A stretch of DNA of 64,000 bases, from contig CALPRQ020000010.1 of the NCBI GenBank assembly GCA_943326015.2, positions 1 to 64,000 of the forward strand. Reading direction: 5' to 3'. A program made the translations under genes and the position numbers. Source of the DNA: Chitinophaga pinensis (GTDB lineage Bacteria > Pseudomonadota > Gammaproteobacteria > Burkholderiales > Burkholderiaceae_C). Numbering within the stretch: position 1 is the first letter of the stretch; the number at the start of each line of letters is the position of its first letter. Under the pieces are notes generated by a model. It saw nothing but the letters and a program-made list of their open reading frames with translations. It was not told the DNA's origin and ran no database searches. Positions 10,340-20,640 of this stretch are shown one piece after another.

Positions 10340-11356
10340 TTACTGGCTGATGCCCTTGATGCTCAAACTGCCCTGGCAATACACGCCGGATCGGGTGCCC
10401 AGTACGAAATGCTCCACATGCCCCCAGGTGTTGAATGGGGTGTATCGGTAGTCGTCACTGGCCACAAAGAATGCGGCTGTGGCGCGCAAACCCATGAGCA
10501 CTGCATGCACAAATCGCACTCGCTCATGCGTGACCAGCAGTGAGCAACTGACGCTGCGGTAGTACGGTCTTGACGTCAGCTCTGCAATGCCGAATTCGTC
10601 AACCTCGACGCGGCTGTAATCATCGGCGGCGGATGACAAGTCGTCTTTGTCCACGTCGCCCAGCTCAATGAAATTACCCACCACCATTGACCCGATGCTG
10701 CCCGCCTGCGTGCCACTGACTTCTATCGTCCAGGTTTTCCCCTGCGGCCACTGCAGCGTCACATCCGTCTTTGCGGCCAGCTGAGGCGGGATGTAACCCA
10801 GATCCACTGCCGTGCTCAAGGCGTTGGTCAGAGAGACGGTAAACACCCATTTCTGCCCTCCGGCGCTTGATACCGATTTGGTGACGGTGATGTCCTCGGC
10901 ATAGACGGATGTAACCGCTGCCGAGATGGAAACATCGGCCGGCTTGGGGCGGGTGACGGTCACGGTCAGGCTGGTGACGCCCATCAGGTCTACCAGCGCC
11001 AGGCCGTCGCAGCCGTCATCGACTCCGGTCAGCTTGACCGACCAGTTGGCATCCAGCGCGGTCCTGGTGTTGACCGACTTGTCAAACATGGCCCAGCGGT
11101 TGCCCGGCGCCACCCGGACCCAATGCGCCTTGTCCTGCGCAGGGCTCTGGTTGTTGGTGCCGGCACTCACGGCAGAGATGCACTTGTAAACGCTGGCGTC
11201 TGCTGCCGTGCCGCTCAGCACCACGGCATCGACGGAGTACGCGGCAGTGGCACTCCACTGCTTTTGCCCTGTCAGCAGCTGCGCCGCGCTGGTGGAGGTC
11301 AGCATGCCGGCGGTGATGGTGGTCGGGAACAGAACCCGCATCGGTGTGACTGCCAT
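10340..11356 (-). CDS. Putative tail-associated protein
   Basis: 338 aa; carbohydrate-binding-like WSATAAYSVDAVVL...YKCISAVSAGTNNQSP segment. Confidence 0.55.
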   Translation of the reverse strand: MAVTPMRVLFPTTITAGMLTSTSAAQLLTGQKQWSATAAYSVDAVVLSGTAADASVYKCISAVSAGTNNQSPAQDKAHWVRVAPGNRWAMFDKSVNTRTALDANWSVKLTGVDDGCDGLALVDLMGVTSLTVTVTRPKPADVSISAAVTSVYAEDITVTKSVSSAGGQKWVFTVSLTNALSTAVDLGYIPPQLAAKTDVTLQWPQGKTWTIEVSGTQAGSIGSMVVGNFIELGDVDKDDLSSAADDYSRVEVDEFGIAELTSRPYYRSVSCSLLVTHERVRFVHAVLMGLRATAAFFVASDDYRYTPFNTWGHVEHFVLGTRSGVYCQGSLSIKGISQ

Positions 11357-11370
11357 GTGCTACTTCTCCA

Positions 11371-14300
11371 TCATGCGAAGGCTGCGCCTTCCTGGGCTGG
11401 CAGGCCGTTGGCCGTCCAGCTGCGCTGCACTCGCGCCACGCCGCCCACTTGCTCCTCGGTGCGTTTGTGGCCCTGGTTGTTGTCGCGCCGCATGGCCTTG
11501 ATCTCGCGCACGACGGAATCAAGCGCCTCGCGCACGAGTTGCAGTTCGGCCAGTACGCCGGTCTGCTCGCCGGGGCTGCCGCTGGCTGCTGGGACGCGGC
11601 CCGCGAAGACCGGTACGGGCACCGACGCCAGGCCCACCACGCCGCCGTCGGCATAGCCTGGCGCGCGGCCGGTGCGGATGGCTTCCACGGCGCGCACGCC
11701 ACCCAGGGCTGCAATGTCGGCCTGGCTGAACACCACCTCGCCGGCGTGGACGATGCCGGCAGCTTCGTACTTGCCGCCCGGGCCGGTGTAGCCGCCGTCG
11801 GAGAAGGCGCTGGTTGCCTTGCCCTGCAGCTGGTTGATGATCTGCTGCAGGCCGGCGGAAGTGCGGTTGGCGCCGGCCGTCACAGCCGCCGATATGCCGG
11901 CCTGGGTCGATGCGGCGCTGGCGTCCAGCGCGGCCAGCTTGCCGTCAATGGCGGTCAGCAGCGTGTTGGCTTCGGCCTGGTAGTCCTTCGGGGCCGTGGC
12001 ATCGAGCTGGCCGGCGACTTTCTCGCCCTTGGCCGACAGCTTGGCCACGGCCACCGCCCAGTCAGCACGGGTCGAATACTGGCCTGCCATGTCCTGCGCG
12101 AGCTGCGGCAGCGCGCTGGTCATCTGATCGGCATAGCTGACCTTCGTGGCACCACTGGCCGACAGCGCGAGCGTGTAGAGCTTGTCGTAGCCTGCCAGGC
12201 GCTGCGCGATCGACTCGCTGCCGGTCATGGTGTTGAGCCGGGCCTGCTGGATCGCAGAACGCATATTGGCAGCGCTGGTCAGCATCAGGCTAGATAGCGC
12301 TTTTTGCTGTTCGTAGTAATCAACCGTCGATTGACGCAGGCTATCCAGCGTCGATACCGATGTGGCAGCAGAATTCACCCAGTCGGTTACTGCTGTAGCA
12401 TATTTAGCCGTCTCAGTTTTTATATCTGAAACGCCTTTTTTTGCCTCCTTGAGCCAATACTCGTCCCGATTTACATCTTGCTGTGCTATGTAAACCGGAT
12501 CCGACCCTGACCAGTAATTGCTCTTGGCATCTTTCAAGGCAGCTTTTGATTTTGCAAGCAATCCTTGCCAATACGCGACTACAGATTCATCATTGCCATT
12601 CGCAATGGCCACATCAAGCTTGGCCCGACTCGGTGGCGCAGTTGAGATCTTCCCGACCTGGCTGGTCAAATTGGCGTAGCTCAGCGGAGTCTGGTTGGCG
12701 GTCAGATTGGCATGCGCAGCCACCACGGACGCACGCCCTTGCGTGATCGATTCTTTCAGCGAGTTGAACAGGCCACTGATGGCCTCGCCGGCCTGCCGTG
12801 CCAGGGCGGACAGATCGTCAGTGGACGGCACCAGTGCGGCAAACGCCGACTCCAGTCCTATCAATGCCGCATAGGCCTGGCGCCCGGATGCGGTGGTCAG
12901 TTCCTGCGCATCGACCAGGGCGCGGAATCCGTCGCGCGTCTCGGGCATCGAGAAGCCGAGGGATTTCAGAGCGTCTGATACCTGGGCGGTGGCGGCGGCG
13001 GTGCGCTCGGACTCGGTGTAGAAATTCTGGTAGTAGCCAGTGGTAGCAGCGTTGAATTTGTCGGTGCCACCGAACAGATCCAGCAACGAGGACGCCATGT
13101 CCCCAGCACGTGTGCTGGTGCCGTAGAGCTGCTGGCCCAGCAGCCGCAGCGCACTGTTGGCAGCCACAAGCGAGCCGGACAGCCGCGACAGCGTGCCATC
13201 GATCGTCTCGCCTGCGCGCTGGAATGGCCGCAGCGCGGCGCCATAGGCGGCCTCGGTCATGCCGGTGCCGAAACTGGACAGCGCGTCAGCGATAGCCTTT
13301 TGCTGTCCGGCCTGGTCCAGATCCTTCAGGCTGATGCTGATCGACTGGGAAAACCCGTTCACCGCCGATGCGCTCAGGCCGATGGCCTTGGCGTAGACCT
13401 GGGTAGCCGAAGTGATGGCCTGCAGTCCGCTGTCCAGCGCCGTGTCAAGCTCGGAGCTGACGGCCGAATAGTTGCGGCCGGACTTGCTGCTGCGGAACCA
13501 TCCGCCCTTTTGCGTCCAGTCCGCGTACTCCTGCACCGAGGCGCCCGACGCGGAAAACGTACCGGTGACGCCAGAGCCGTCAATTTTTTTGGCGCCCATG
13601 CCGAAGGCGCGGTTCAGGCCGGCTGAGACGGCTCCCGACAGCAGGCCTCCGGTGGGATCGAACCAGCCAGCCACCGCCGTCAGCGCATCCATGATCTTGC
13701 CGTTGCCGATCTTGTACTCGCCCGACAGCATCTTGCTGATCGAATACGCAGTCATCGCGCTACCGGCACTCTGCAGCGTGGAGCTGGCAAACTGACCGGA
13801 TTGAGTCAGCCCTCGCGTGCCGGCATCGGCGTCGTACAAGCCCAACTTCTGCCCGTACTCGGTTGACGCGAGCTTGGTGAAGCTGTTGCCGATGGAATTG
13901 CGGATGCCGCCCGACAGGAAGCGGTAGGCGTCGTACACGCTGGAAGCCTGACCCAACGCTGACCCGCCACCCTGACCTGCTGCGGCCGCAGTCGATCCGC
14001 CTATCCCCATGACCCCAGTGATGGTGCCCGCTACCGGCATGACGATGTCTTTCACGATCGGCTGCAGCACCAGCGTCTTGAACATGTTGACGACCGAGTC
14101 GCGCAGACTGCGCGCGAAGCCTTTGCCGGACTCGAAGCCGCGCATGAGCGCATCGGTGATGCTGTCGCCGATCTTCTCGCTGGTCTTGAGCCAATCGTTC
14201 TGCACCACTTTGTTCACAGCAGCGGATGACTCGATCTGGGCAGCATCCCGAGCCTTCTGGATCAAGTCCTGCTTCTTGCCGTAGTCCTGGTAGATGTTGT

Positions 14301-16881
14301 CAGAGAAAGTCTGGCGCTCGATGTCGGCGATGGTCTTAGCCAGCTTGAGCTGCACCGATCGCTGCGCTGTGATCTTTTCCTGCTCCAGCGCTGTCATGCC
14401 GACCAGCCGCAGCTCGTCCTGGTACAGCGTTGCTTGCTCAGTCGCGGCCCGGTTCCATTCCTCGATTGCCTGCGACTGCTTCTTGTAGTCGGCCTGCCCC
14501 AGGGCATCGACCCAGCGCTGCTGAGCCGCGATGGCGCGGTCGAGCTCCTCGCGGTAAGCCTGCGTCTCCTTCCCGGTCAGGTCGGCCTTCTTGAGGTGCA
14601 GCACGGCCAGCGCGGCCGACTCGATCGCAGTCTTGCTCTTGCCCCAGGCCGCGTTTTCAGACTCAAGAGCTGCAGCGGCCTCGGTGGACTTGCTGGTCTG
14701 CCGACTCAGGGTCTTGAGTGCTTCCTCGCGCGCCTGGTTGCTGGACTGCTGCTGGCCTAGTGCCTCAGCGGCAACCTGGCGACCTTCGAGTTCGGCTCGC
14801 GTCAGCGCCCACTTCGCTTTTGCCCTGGCATCATGACTGCGCGCGGCGGCTGCATCACCCTGGGCAATTTCGTAAGACAGCTTGACGGCCTGCTTTTGGC
14901 CTTCGGTCCACTCCTGCGCTTTGAGGCCTGTGGTGGAAAGCTGCTCGCCGTACTGGCGCTCGGCATCGAGCTTGGCCTTCAGGCCGGCGAGCTCGGTGTC
15001 TACTAGCTTGACGCTGGCGTCAGTCTTTTTCTTGGAAGACTTTTCTTCAATGTTTGCCAGCTCGACGCGGTACGCCGCGTTGATTGCATCCTGCTTCGCA
15101 CGGTCGTCGCCTGCCGCCGCCAGCGCCTTGTCACGATTCGCTTTGGCTTCCTCGGTCTTCAGCAGCTTCAGGCCTGCTTCGGTCTGGCGCTCCTTGCCCT
15201 TGACATACTGCGTCACCACGCCCGCGTTGTACTCGCTCTCGCGGGCCGTCAGTTCAGCGCGCTTCAGGGCCGCCCTCTCTAGCTCGGCCGTCAAAGACTT
15301 CTCGGCTGCAGCACGCTGCTGCAGGCTGAAGTTGAGGTATTCGCCAGTACCCCGCTGCGCCTGCGCGACCTGTTGCGCGAGCTTTTGCAGGTTCAGGTCA
15401 GCCTCCTTGATGCCCTTGGAGACTTCCTCGATAGGCGTTTTGGCGGTGCCCAGCGACTGGCGCTGCTTTTCCAGCATCTTGTCGTAGGCGGCAATGGCGG
15501 TATTGAGGGCCGGAACGATGCCGGCCACCAGCTTGTTCGCCACCGAACTCGCTTTGTCGGCAGCACTCTCCATCTGGTGGCCAGCCGTGGCTGACTTGTC
15601 GCCCAGCAGCTGCCATGCCGTGGCTGCCGCACCCAACCCGAGAATCAGCCATCCTGCCGGCCCCATGGCGGTCAGCACGCCGCGCAGAGCCAATCCGATG
15701 CCGCCGATTGCCACGCTGAGCCCACCTGCAGCCGCAGTGGCCGAAGTCATCCATGTGGCCAGTCCGGCAGCAGCCAGCGCGCCGGTCATCGTCAGCAGCG
15801 GACCCATGTTGTCCGATAGCCCAATGATGGCGCCTGACAGCACCCGGCTCACGCCGGACACCTCATCCATGCGACCCACAAACTCGGTGAGTCGGTTGCC
15901 GGCTACGGTCAGAGATTGCCCGACGGTGGCACCCATCTTGCCGTAGTTGGCTTCCACGGCTGCAGCCTGGCTTTGCAGCGCCTTCACCAACGCCTCGGTC
16001 GTGATCTTGCCGGCCTCAGCCAGCGCACGCATTTCACCCACCGTCCGGCCCATGCCGGCTGCAATTGCCTGCATCAGGCCTGGAGCCTGCTCCATGACGG
16101 AATTGAACTCTTCGCCGCGCAACACGCCGGAGTTGAATGCCTGCCCGAGTTGCATCAGTGCCGCCGAACCGCTGGCAGTACTGACGCCAGAAATCACCAT
16201 CGACTGACTGATGGTCTTCACGATGCCAGCCAGCTCGGAGCCGGACAGCCCCAGCGTTTTCTGGTTCGTCGCCAGACGCTGATAGAGGTCGGCCGTCTCT
16301 TTCAGCGGCTGGCGTGTGTCATTCGCAATCTGCAGGATGTTGGATTGAGCCTGGGCGAACTGCCCCTGCGTCTCCGTCACCAGCCGGATGCGGTTATTCA
16401 TGTTCGTCCAGGCATCCATCTCCTGGATTGCCTTGCTCAGCGACAGCGTGGCCGTGACGGTGGCAAGGATGCTGGACGTAAGCCCACCCACTGCTGTACT
16501 GGCCGTCGCAGCCTGCGAGCCCATCTGGCCGGACGACTGAGCCGCAGCAGCGACGGACCGAGCATGACTCTGCGCCGCTGCGGCTGCCGCACCGCCGGCC
16601 TCCGACTGCTGATGCAACGCCTGTGCCGCATTCTGAGCCGCCTGCGCCCCCGCACTGTTGGCGGCGACATTGCCCTGCATGGCGCGGGTCAGACCCTCGG
16701 TCTGACGGGAAAGCTGCTGCAGCGACCCCTCCTGACGCTCCTGTGCTGCCGCCACCTTGTCGAGCGACTGCTGCGCGCCTGACGAGAATTTCCCGAATGC
16801 CTGACCAGCCCGCTCCAATTCAGCCGGGACGGCGCGGCCATCCACCGTCAGGATGATGCCGATTTGGTTGTTGCTGGCCAT
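11371..16881 (-). CDS. Tail tape measure protein
   Basis: 1836 aa, N-terminal tape-measure domain (LTEFVGRMDEVSG...), coiled-coil body, membrane-like segment. Confidence 0.9.
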   Translation of the reverse strand: MASNNQIGIILTVDGRAVPAELERAGQAFGKFSSGAQQSLDKVAAAQERQEGSLQQLSRQTEGLTRAMQGNVAANSAGAQAAQNAAQALHQQSEAGGAAAAAAQSHARSVAAAAQSSGQMGSQAATASTAVGGLTSSILATVTATLSLSKAIQEMDAWTNMNNRIRLVTETQGQFAQAQSNILQIANDTRQPLKETADLYQRLATNQKTLGLSGSELAGIVKTISQSMVISGVSTASGSAALMQLGQAFNSGVLRGEEFNSVMEQAPGLMQAIAAGMGRTVGEMRALAEAGKITTEALVKALQSQAAAVEANYGKMGATVGQSLTVAGNRLTEFVGRMDEVSGVSRVLSGAIIGLSDNMGPLLTMTGALAAAGLATWMTSATAAAGGLSVAIGGIGLALRGVLTAMGPAGWLILGLGAAATAWQLLGDKSATAGHQMESAADKASSVANKLVAGIVPALNTAIAAYDKMLEKQRQSLGTAKTPIEEVSKGIKEADLNLQKLAQQVAQAQRGTGEYLNFSLQQRAAAEKSLTAELERAALKRAELTARESEYNAGVVTQYVKGKERQTEAGLKLLKTEEAKANRDKALAAAGDDRAKQDAINAAYRVELANIEEKSSKKKTDASVKLVDTELAGLKAKLDAERQYGEQLSTTGLKAQEWTEGQKQAVKLSYEIAQGDAAAARSHDARAKAKWALTRAELEGRQVAAEALGQQQSSNQAREEALKTLSRQTSKSTEAAAALESENAAWGKSKTAIESAALAVLHLKKADLTGKETQAYREELDRAIAAQQRWVDALGQADYKKQSQAIEEWNRAATEQATLYQDELRLVGMTALEQEKITAQRSVQLKLAKTIADIERQTFSDNIYQDYGKKQDLIQKARDAAQIESSAAVNKVVQNDWLKTSEKIGDSITDALMRGFESGKGFARSLRDSVVNMFKTLVLQPIVKDIVMPVAGTITGVMGIGGSTAAAAGQGGGSALGQASSVYDAYRFLSGGIRNSIGNSFTKLASTEYGQKLGLYDADAGTRGLTQSGQFASSTLQSAGSAMTAYSISKMLSGEYKIGNGKIMDALTAVAGWFDPTGGLLSGAVSAGLNRAFGMGAKKIDGSGVTGTFSASGASVQEYADWTQKGGWFRSSKSGRNYSAVSSELDTALDSGLQAITSATQVYAKAIGLSASAVNGFSQSISISLKDLDQAGQQKAIADALSSFGTGMTEAAYGAALRPFQRAGETIDGTLSRLSGSLVAANSALRLLGQQLYGTSTRAGDMASSLLDLFGGTDKFNAATTGYYQNFYTESERTAAATAQVSDALKSLGFSMPETRDGFRALVDAQELTTASGRQAYAALIGLESAFAALVPSTDDLSALARQAGEAISGLFNSLKESITQGRASVVAAHANLTANQTPLSYANLTSQVGKISTAPPSRAKLDVAIANGNDESVVAYWQGLLAKSKAALKDAKSNYWSGSDPVYIAQQDVNRDEYWLKEAKKGVSDIKTETAKYATAVTDWVNSAATSVSTLDSLRQSTVDYYEQQKALSSLMLTSAANMRSAIQQARLNTMTGSESIAQRLAGYDKLYTLALSASGATKVSYADQMTSALPQLAQDMAGQYSTRADWAVAVAKLSAKGEKVAGQLDATAPKDYQAEANTLLTAIDGKLAALDASAASTQAGISAAVTAGANRTSAGLQQIINQLQGKATSAFSDGGYTGPGGKYEAAGIVHAGEVVFSQADIAALGGVRAVEAIRTGRAPGYADGGVVGLASVPVPVFAGRVPAASGSPGEQTGVLAELQLVREALDSVVREIKAMRRDNNQGHKRTEEQVGGVARVQRSWTANGLPAQEGAAFA

Positions 16882-16901
16882 GGTGTTGCGTCAAAAAATG
16901 T

Positions 16902-17318
16902 TCAGGTTGAAGCCTTGCGCGCCGCTTCGGCCTCGCGCTCGTTGAGGATGCGCAGCGCCTCGTCCTCCATGACTAGGTACTGCCGCCGCAGCTCGCGCTG
17001 ATCGCGCCGGCTCACGCCCAGCCACTCCATCTCCCGCGCCACGTCGCCAGGCGGCACGGCGCCCCAGTGCGCGCCACCCATGCCCCCCAGCGTCAACTTG
17101 AAATGCCGGACGCATGCCACCAGCAGCTCGAATGCACGCTGGTTGCAGGGCCAGATCTCGCACACCTCGTCCTGCGTCGGCACAGCGATGGCGTCGAGGC
17201 TGTCGGGGTCCAATCGAATTCCAAGGCATGCAGCATCTCTTTTGAGTTCAGCTCGTTCGGTATCGGCATCACCCGCACTGCGGCGCGGCCGCAGGTAGTA
17301 GCGGGTGATGTCGGTCAG
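16902..17318 (-). CDS. DUF1799-like tail assembly protein, apparently made as the -1 frameshift extension of the upstream chaperone
   Basis: Frame is open without a conventional start from slippery site at 17318-17324 through LTDITRYYLRPRRSAGDADTERAELKRDAACLGIRLDPDSLDAIAVPTQDEVCEIWPCNQRAFELL. Confidence 0.75.
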   Translation of the reverse strand: MTDITRYYLRPRRSAGDADTERAELKRDAACLGIRLDPDSLDAIAVPTQDEVCEIWPCNQRAFELLVACVRHFKLTLGGMGGAHWGAVPPGDVAREMEWLGVSRRDQRELRRQYLVMEDEALRILNEREAEAARKAST

Positions 17319-17737
17319 TTTTTTTCCGGGGCCTGGAAGTGGTGCTTGAAGAAGCTCTCCACGATGGCTTGCTGGGCGCCATGCACACGCAGCAGCCGGT
17401 CGAGGTTGTCCGGGGTGAACGGCAGCGGCTTGCGGTCTTCGCCCTTGAGGTCATCACCGAAGCCGATCAGCACGCGCTCGATGATTTCGCGGTCGGTGAT
17501 CTCATCGGCCTCCTGATCAGTGTGGAGCGCGCCCTCGGGGTCGGCGTCCAGGCGCTTCTGGCGCGCGGCCGTCAGCAGCTTCTGGGCATCGAGGCGGCGG
17601 AACAACTCCTTGACCTCGTCGGCCGGCAGGAATCGAAACGAAACCGAGAAATCGACTTTCTGGGTCTTTCCGCCGTCAGCCGGGATGTGGAACGAGATCG
17701 GTGCAGTGAAGCTGGGCTTTTCAGTGAGAACAAACAT
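17315..17737 (-). CDS. Phage tail assembly chaperone (gpG-like)
   Basis: MFVLTEKPSFTAPISFHIPADGGKTQKVDFSVSFRFLPADE...; ends ...APEKN* directly at slippery site. Confidence 0.75.
   Translation of the reverse strand: MFVLTEKPSFTAPISFHIPADGGKTQKVDFSVSFRFLPADEVKELFRRLDAQKLLTAARQKRLDADPEGALHTDQEADEITDREIIERVLIGFGDDLKGEDRKPLPFTPDNLDRLLRVHGAQQAIVESFFKHHFQAPEKN
17318..17324 (-). promoter_or_regulatory. Programmed -1 ribosomal frameshift heptamer A AAA AAC
   Basis: Coding strand CCG GAA AAA AAC TGA; X XXY YYZ heptamer directly before the stop codon. Confidence 0.75.
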
Positions 17738-17847
17738 GGTGCGCCTGATGAGTTGAAAGCGCCTGATGAAGAAAATGCAACGCCGCTGCCGCTCAGGCAA
17801 ACTGCACGAAATGGGCACCCCCAATTCGCTGCTGCGTCGCAAATCGT

Positions 17848-18999
17848 TTACATGAAGATCAGCTGCAGATCGTTGTCGCCGAAGTTGTCGGTATCGACAT
17901 CGTTCTTGTCCAGCGTCTGGAATCGCATGTCGTAGGATGCATATGCCACGCCGTTGACGTCTTCCGCCTTCGGATTCAGGAAGCGCATGGCGGGGGCGTA
18001 GATCAAGCAGGTTTCTCCAGCAACAACAGCGCCGTCCTTGATCCCGTGAAGGAATCCGAAGCTGCGCAGCTTGTTGGCCCGGACCTGGTTGAACATGTCC
18101 CTTTCGAGATCAGCACTCAGCTCCAACTTGACATTGCCGGACACCTCGCGGTCAGAGATCAGCACCCGGTCACCGCCAAGGCGGCCGTCAAAATTGACCG
18201 AATTGCCGAAGTTGATCGTGAAGCCCTTGGACGCGATGCGCCGGCCGCCGCCCGATACGAAGTCGAATCCCGTGCTCGCCATCGTCGGGGCATCGATGCC
18301 CAGCAATATGCCGCTGGTGTTTCGAGACTGCACGACATTGGGCAGCTTGTAGTCGGGGAACTCGGGCGCTACGAAATTCTGGGTAGTGATGTCGGCGTCG
18401 AACAGACAAGTGAACGTGAACTTGAAAGCCGGGATGCCGCTTTCGGTCATGTCCAAATCCCACGTGCCGCGCGCTCCTCTGGCTCGATACATCACGCCAT
18501 CAATGGAGTAAGCCATGTCGAGGCTGGTTTTGGACCCGACGGCATTGGAGTCGGGCGAGTATTTCACGTGCGCCAACTTTGCGGGCACTGCCGCCACGGC
18601 AGGTGTAGACCCCGACGCTGGCACCGCAGCCACCGCAGCTGCCGCCGCCACCGGGGTGCGCTTCATGCCGCAGGCCTGGAACAGGAATCCGAAGTGAGGG
18701 TCCCGGCTGGGTGCCGTCGATCCGCATTGCGCCACCTTGAAACTGATCGTCACGTAGTCGTTGCCGGCCACTTCGATCTTTGCGCCCATGTACGGCCGCA
18801 GCGCGTTGAAGCTTTGGTTGTTGGCGTTGTAGTCGAGCGACAGATCCTCGACTTGAATGGCATGAGTGCTCGGAACGAATGGCTCCTCGGTACCATCCGC
18901 TTTTTTCGGGGAGGCGCCATAGTCGCTCTCCAGTCGTGCCATCAACATGGTCTTGCGCTTGTAGCGCGGCAGGACGCCGGTGTTGTCGGTGATAGCCAT
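17848..18999 (-). CDS. Major tail tube protein
   Basis: 383 aa, position between head and tail chaperone genes, tail tube-like composition. Confidence 0.75.
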   Translation of the reverse strand: MAITDNTGVLPRYKRKTMLMARLESDYGASPKKADGTEEPFVPSTHAIQVEDLSLDYNANNQSFNALRPYMGAKIEVAGNDYVTISFKVAQCGSTAPSRDPHFGFLFQACGMKRTPVAAAAAVAAVPASGSTPAVAAVPAKLAHVKYSPDSNAVGSKTSLDMAYSIDGVMYRARGARGTWDLDMTESGIPAFKFTFTCLFDADITTQNFVAPEFPDYKLPNVVQSRNTSGILLGIDAPTMASTGFDFVSGGGRRIASKGFTINFGNSVNFDGRLGGDRVLISDREVSGNVKLELSADLERDMFNQVRANKLRSFGFLHGIKDGAVVAGETCLIYAPAMRFLNPKAEDVNGVAYASYDMRFQTLDKNDVDTDNFGDNDLQLIFM

Positions 19000-19005
19000 G
19001 CCGGG

Positions 19006-19224
19006 TTACTCCTTCGTTGCGTTGGTTTTGACAGCGGGGGCCAGCACGGGAGCGGGTGTGGACATGAGTGCAGCCAGGGGTGCCAGGGGTGCCGGGGATA
19101 CCGGGGTTGCTGCGGGTGTCGGCGGCTGGTAGCGCGGCAGGCTTTCCAGGCGCTCGAAAGAGCCGTCCGGCATCCGCAGGCAAGTGCCGTCGCGCGACAG
19201 CATGGGGGCGTAGGGGGTGGTCAT
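19006..19224 (-). CDS. Hypothetical small phage protein
   Basis: 72-aa ORF with own start between capsid and tail tube genes. Confidence 0.45.
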   Translation of the reverse strand: MTTPYAPMLSRDGTCLRMPDGSFERLESLPRYQPPTPAATPVSPAPLAPLAALMSTPAPVLAPAVKTNATKE

Positions 19225-19228
19225 GTCC

Positions 19229-20212
19229 TTACGCCTTGGTCAACTTGATGATGGCGCTGGGGCGCGTGCACAGGTTCAGCGGGTTGGTTTGGGCTTCGAT
19301 GTCGAAACCCTTGCCGAACTTGCGCGGATCGGCCTTGGCATACATGGGCAGGCCGAGCGTGTTGACCGTCTCCGTGTAGTTGGCCGGGGCGTAGCGGGTC
19401 AGGAACAGGCCTGGCACACCCATCGGGATCAGGTACGCATCGTCGGCACCAATGGTGCAGCCCGAGACGCCGCGATAGCGCTCCCAGGTCACGCCCGCGA
19501 ACTGAATGGCCTGCAGCGGGTCGCCCGTCAGGCCAATGGCCGCCGGGGTGTTGAGGTAGAACTTTTCGACGTTCTGGTGGGTGCTGAGCTCATCGAAGAA
19601 CGCGCTGCCGCACAGCACACGCAGGCCCATGTACGGGGTGTCGCCCAGCTGCGATTCCAGTGCGCGAATCGCCTCGGAGACCTTCTTTTTCACCACGGTG
19701 GATGCAGTGGTCAGACCGAAGCCGACGACTTCTTGCTGCACGCCGAAAGCGCTGAACAGGTCAAGCAGCACGCTACCGTCCTTGTCCAGCACCTGGCCCT
19801 TGAGCGCGCCAATGCGGTGCGCCTCGATGGTCATTTCCAGGCCTGCGCGCATCTTGGCCAGCAGGCGGTCGCGGGCGGCGGTCACGTTGTCGCTGGTGGC
19901 TTCGGCGCCGAACTGGCGCACGCCCTGCATCTCGTCAGCATCCAGACCGGCCACGGCCGGAATGTGCGGGACAGCGAAGGTCAGCTCGCGGCGCTTGTCA
20001 GCCAGCACCACCTCACCGGGGCCGCCGCGCGGGGCGGTCGATACCAGGTTCAGGCTGCCGTTGAGCTGCTCGATCTTGGCGGTATCCTGGGCAATGCCCT
20101 GCTCCTCGAAGATGCCCAGCTGACCCAGGCGGTAGGGGCGGAAGGGCGCGGCATTGATGGCTGCGGTCAGGCTGGTGAGATCGAACGGGCTGTCGAATGC
20201 GATGGTGGTCAT
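19229..20212 (-). CDS. Major capsid protein (lambda gpE-like)
   Basis: MTTIAFDSPFDLTSLTAAINAAPFRPYRLGQLGIFEEQGI...; adjacent to decoration protein. Confidence 0.85.
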   Translation of the reverse strand: MTTIAFDSPFDLTSLTAAINAAPFRPYRLGQLGIFEEQGIAQDTAKIEQLNGSLNLVSTAPRGGPGEVVLADKRRELTFAVPHIPAVAGLDADEMQGVRQFGAEATSDNVTAARDRLLAKMRAGLEMTIEAHRIGALKGQVLDKDGSVLLDLFSAFGVQQEVVGFGLTTASTVVKKKVSEAIRALESQLGDTPYMGLRVLCGSAFFDELSTHQNVEKFYLNTPAAIGLTGDPLQAIQFAGVTWERYRGVSGCTIGADDAYLIPMGVPGLFLTRYAPANYTETVNTLGLPMYAKADPRKFGKGFDIEAQTNPLNLCTRPSAIIKLTKA

Positions 20213-20221
20213 GCTGCCTCC

Positions 20222-20599
20222 TTAGCGGGCGATGATGTTTTTGCCGGCCAGGTCGGCCAGGGCGGTGGCTTTCTGCGGCGCGGTGATGCTGCTCTTGAAC
20301 GTCAGCAGCGCGCCCTTGACCTCGGCCAGGCGGGCCAGGATCAGCGCGTTCGAGTCGGCGCCGCTGGTGTTGCAGCCGACCAGCAGCACGGCTGCGGCGG
20401 TCTGACTGCCGTCGGTAGCAGCGGGGTCGTGCAGCACGTACTTGCCGCTGTCGGCGATGCAACCCAGCACGGTGCCGGCGATCAGGATCTGGTCTGCTGC
20501 CAGCACAACCTTGTCGCGGGAGATGGAGCCGAAGTCGCTCAGCACGACTTCAAACGAGCGGATGCCTTCGGTGGCGGTATGTTTCAGCAATGAGGTCAC
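20222..20599 (-). CDS. Head decoration protein (lambda gpD-like)
   Basis: 125 aa just upstream of capsid gene. Confidence 0.75.
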   Translation of the reverse strand: MTSLLKHTATEGIRSFEVVLSDFGSISRDKVVLAADQILIAGTVLGCIADSGKYVLHDPAATDGSQTAAAVLLVGCNTSGADSNALILARLAEVKGALLTFKSSITAPQKATALADLAGKNIIAR

Positions 20600-20640
20600 A
20601 GGTCTGCCTTGTCAGAAAAGATGGATGGGAGAAGGCTGGT

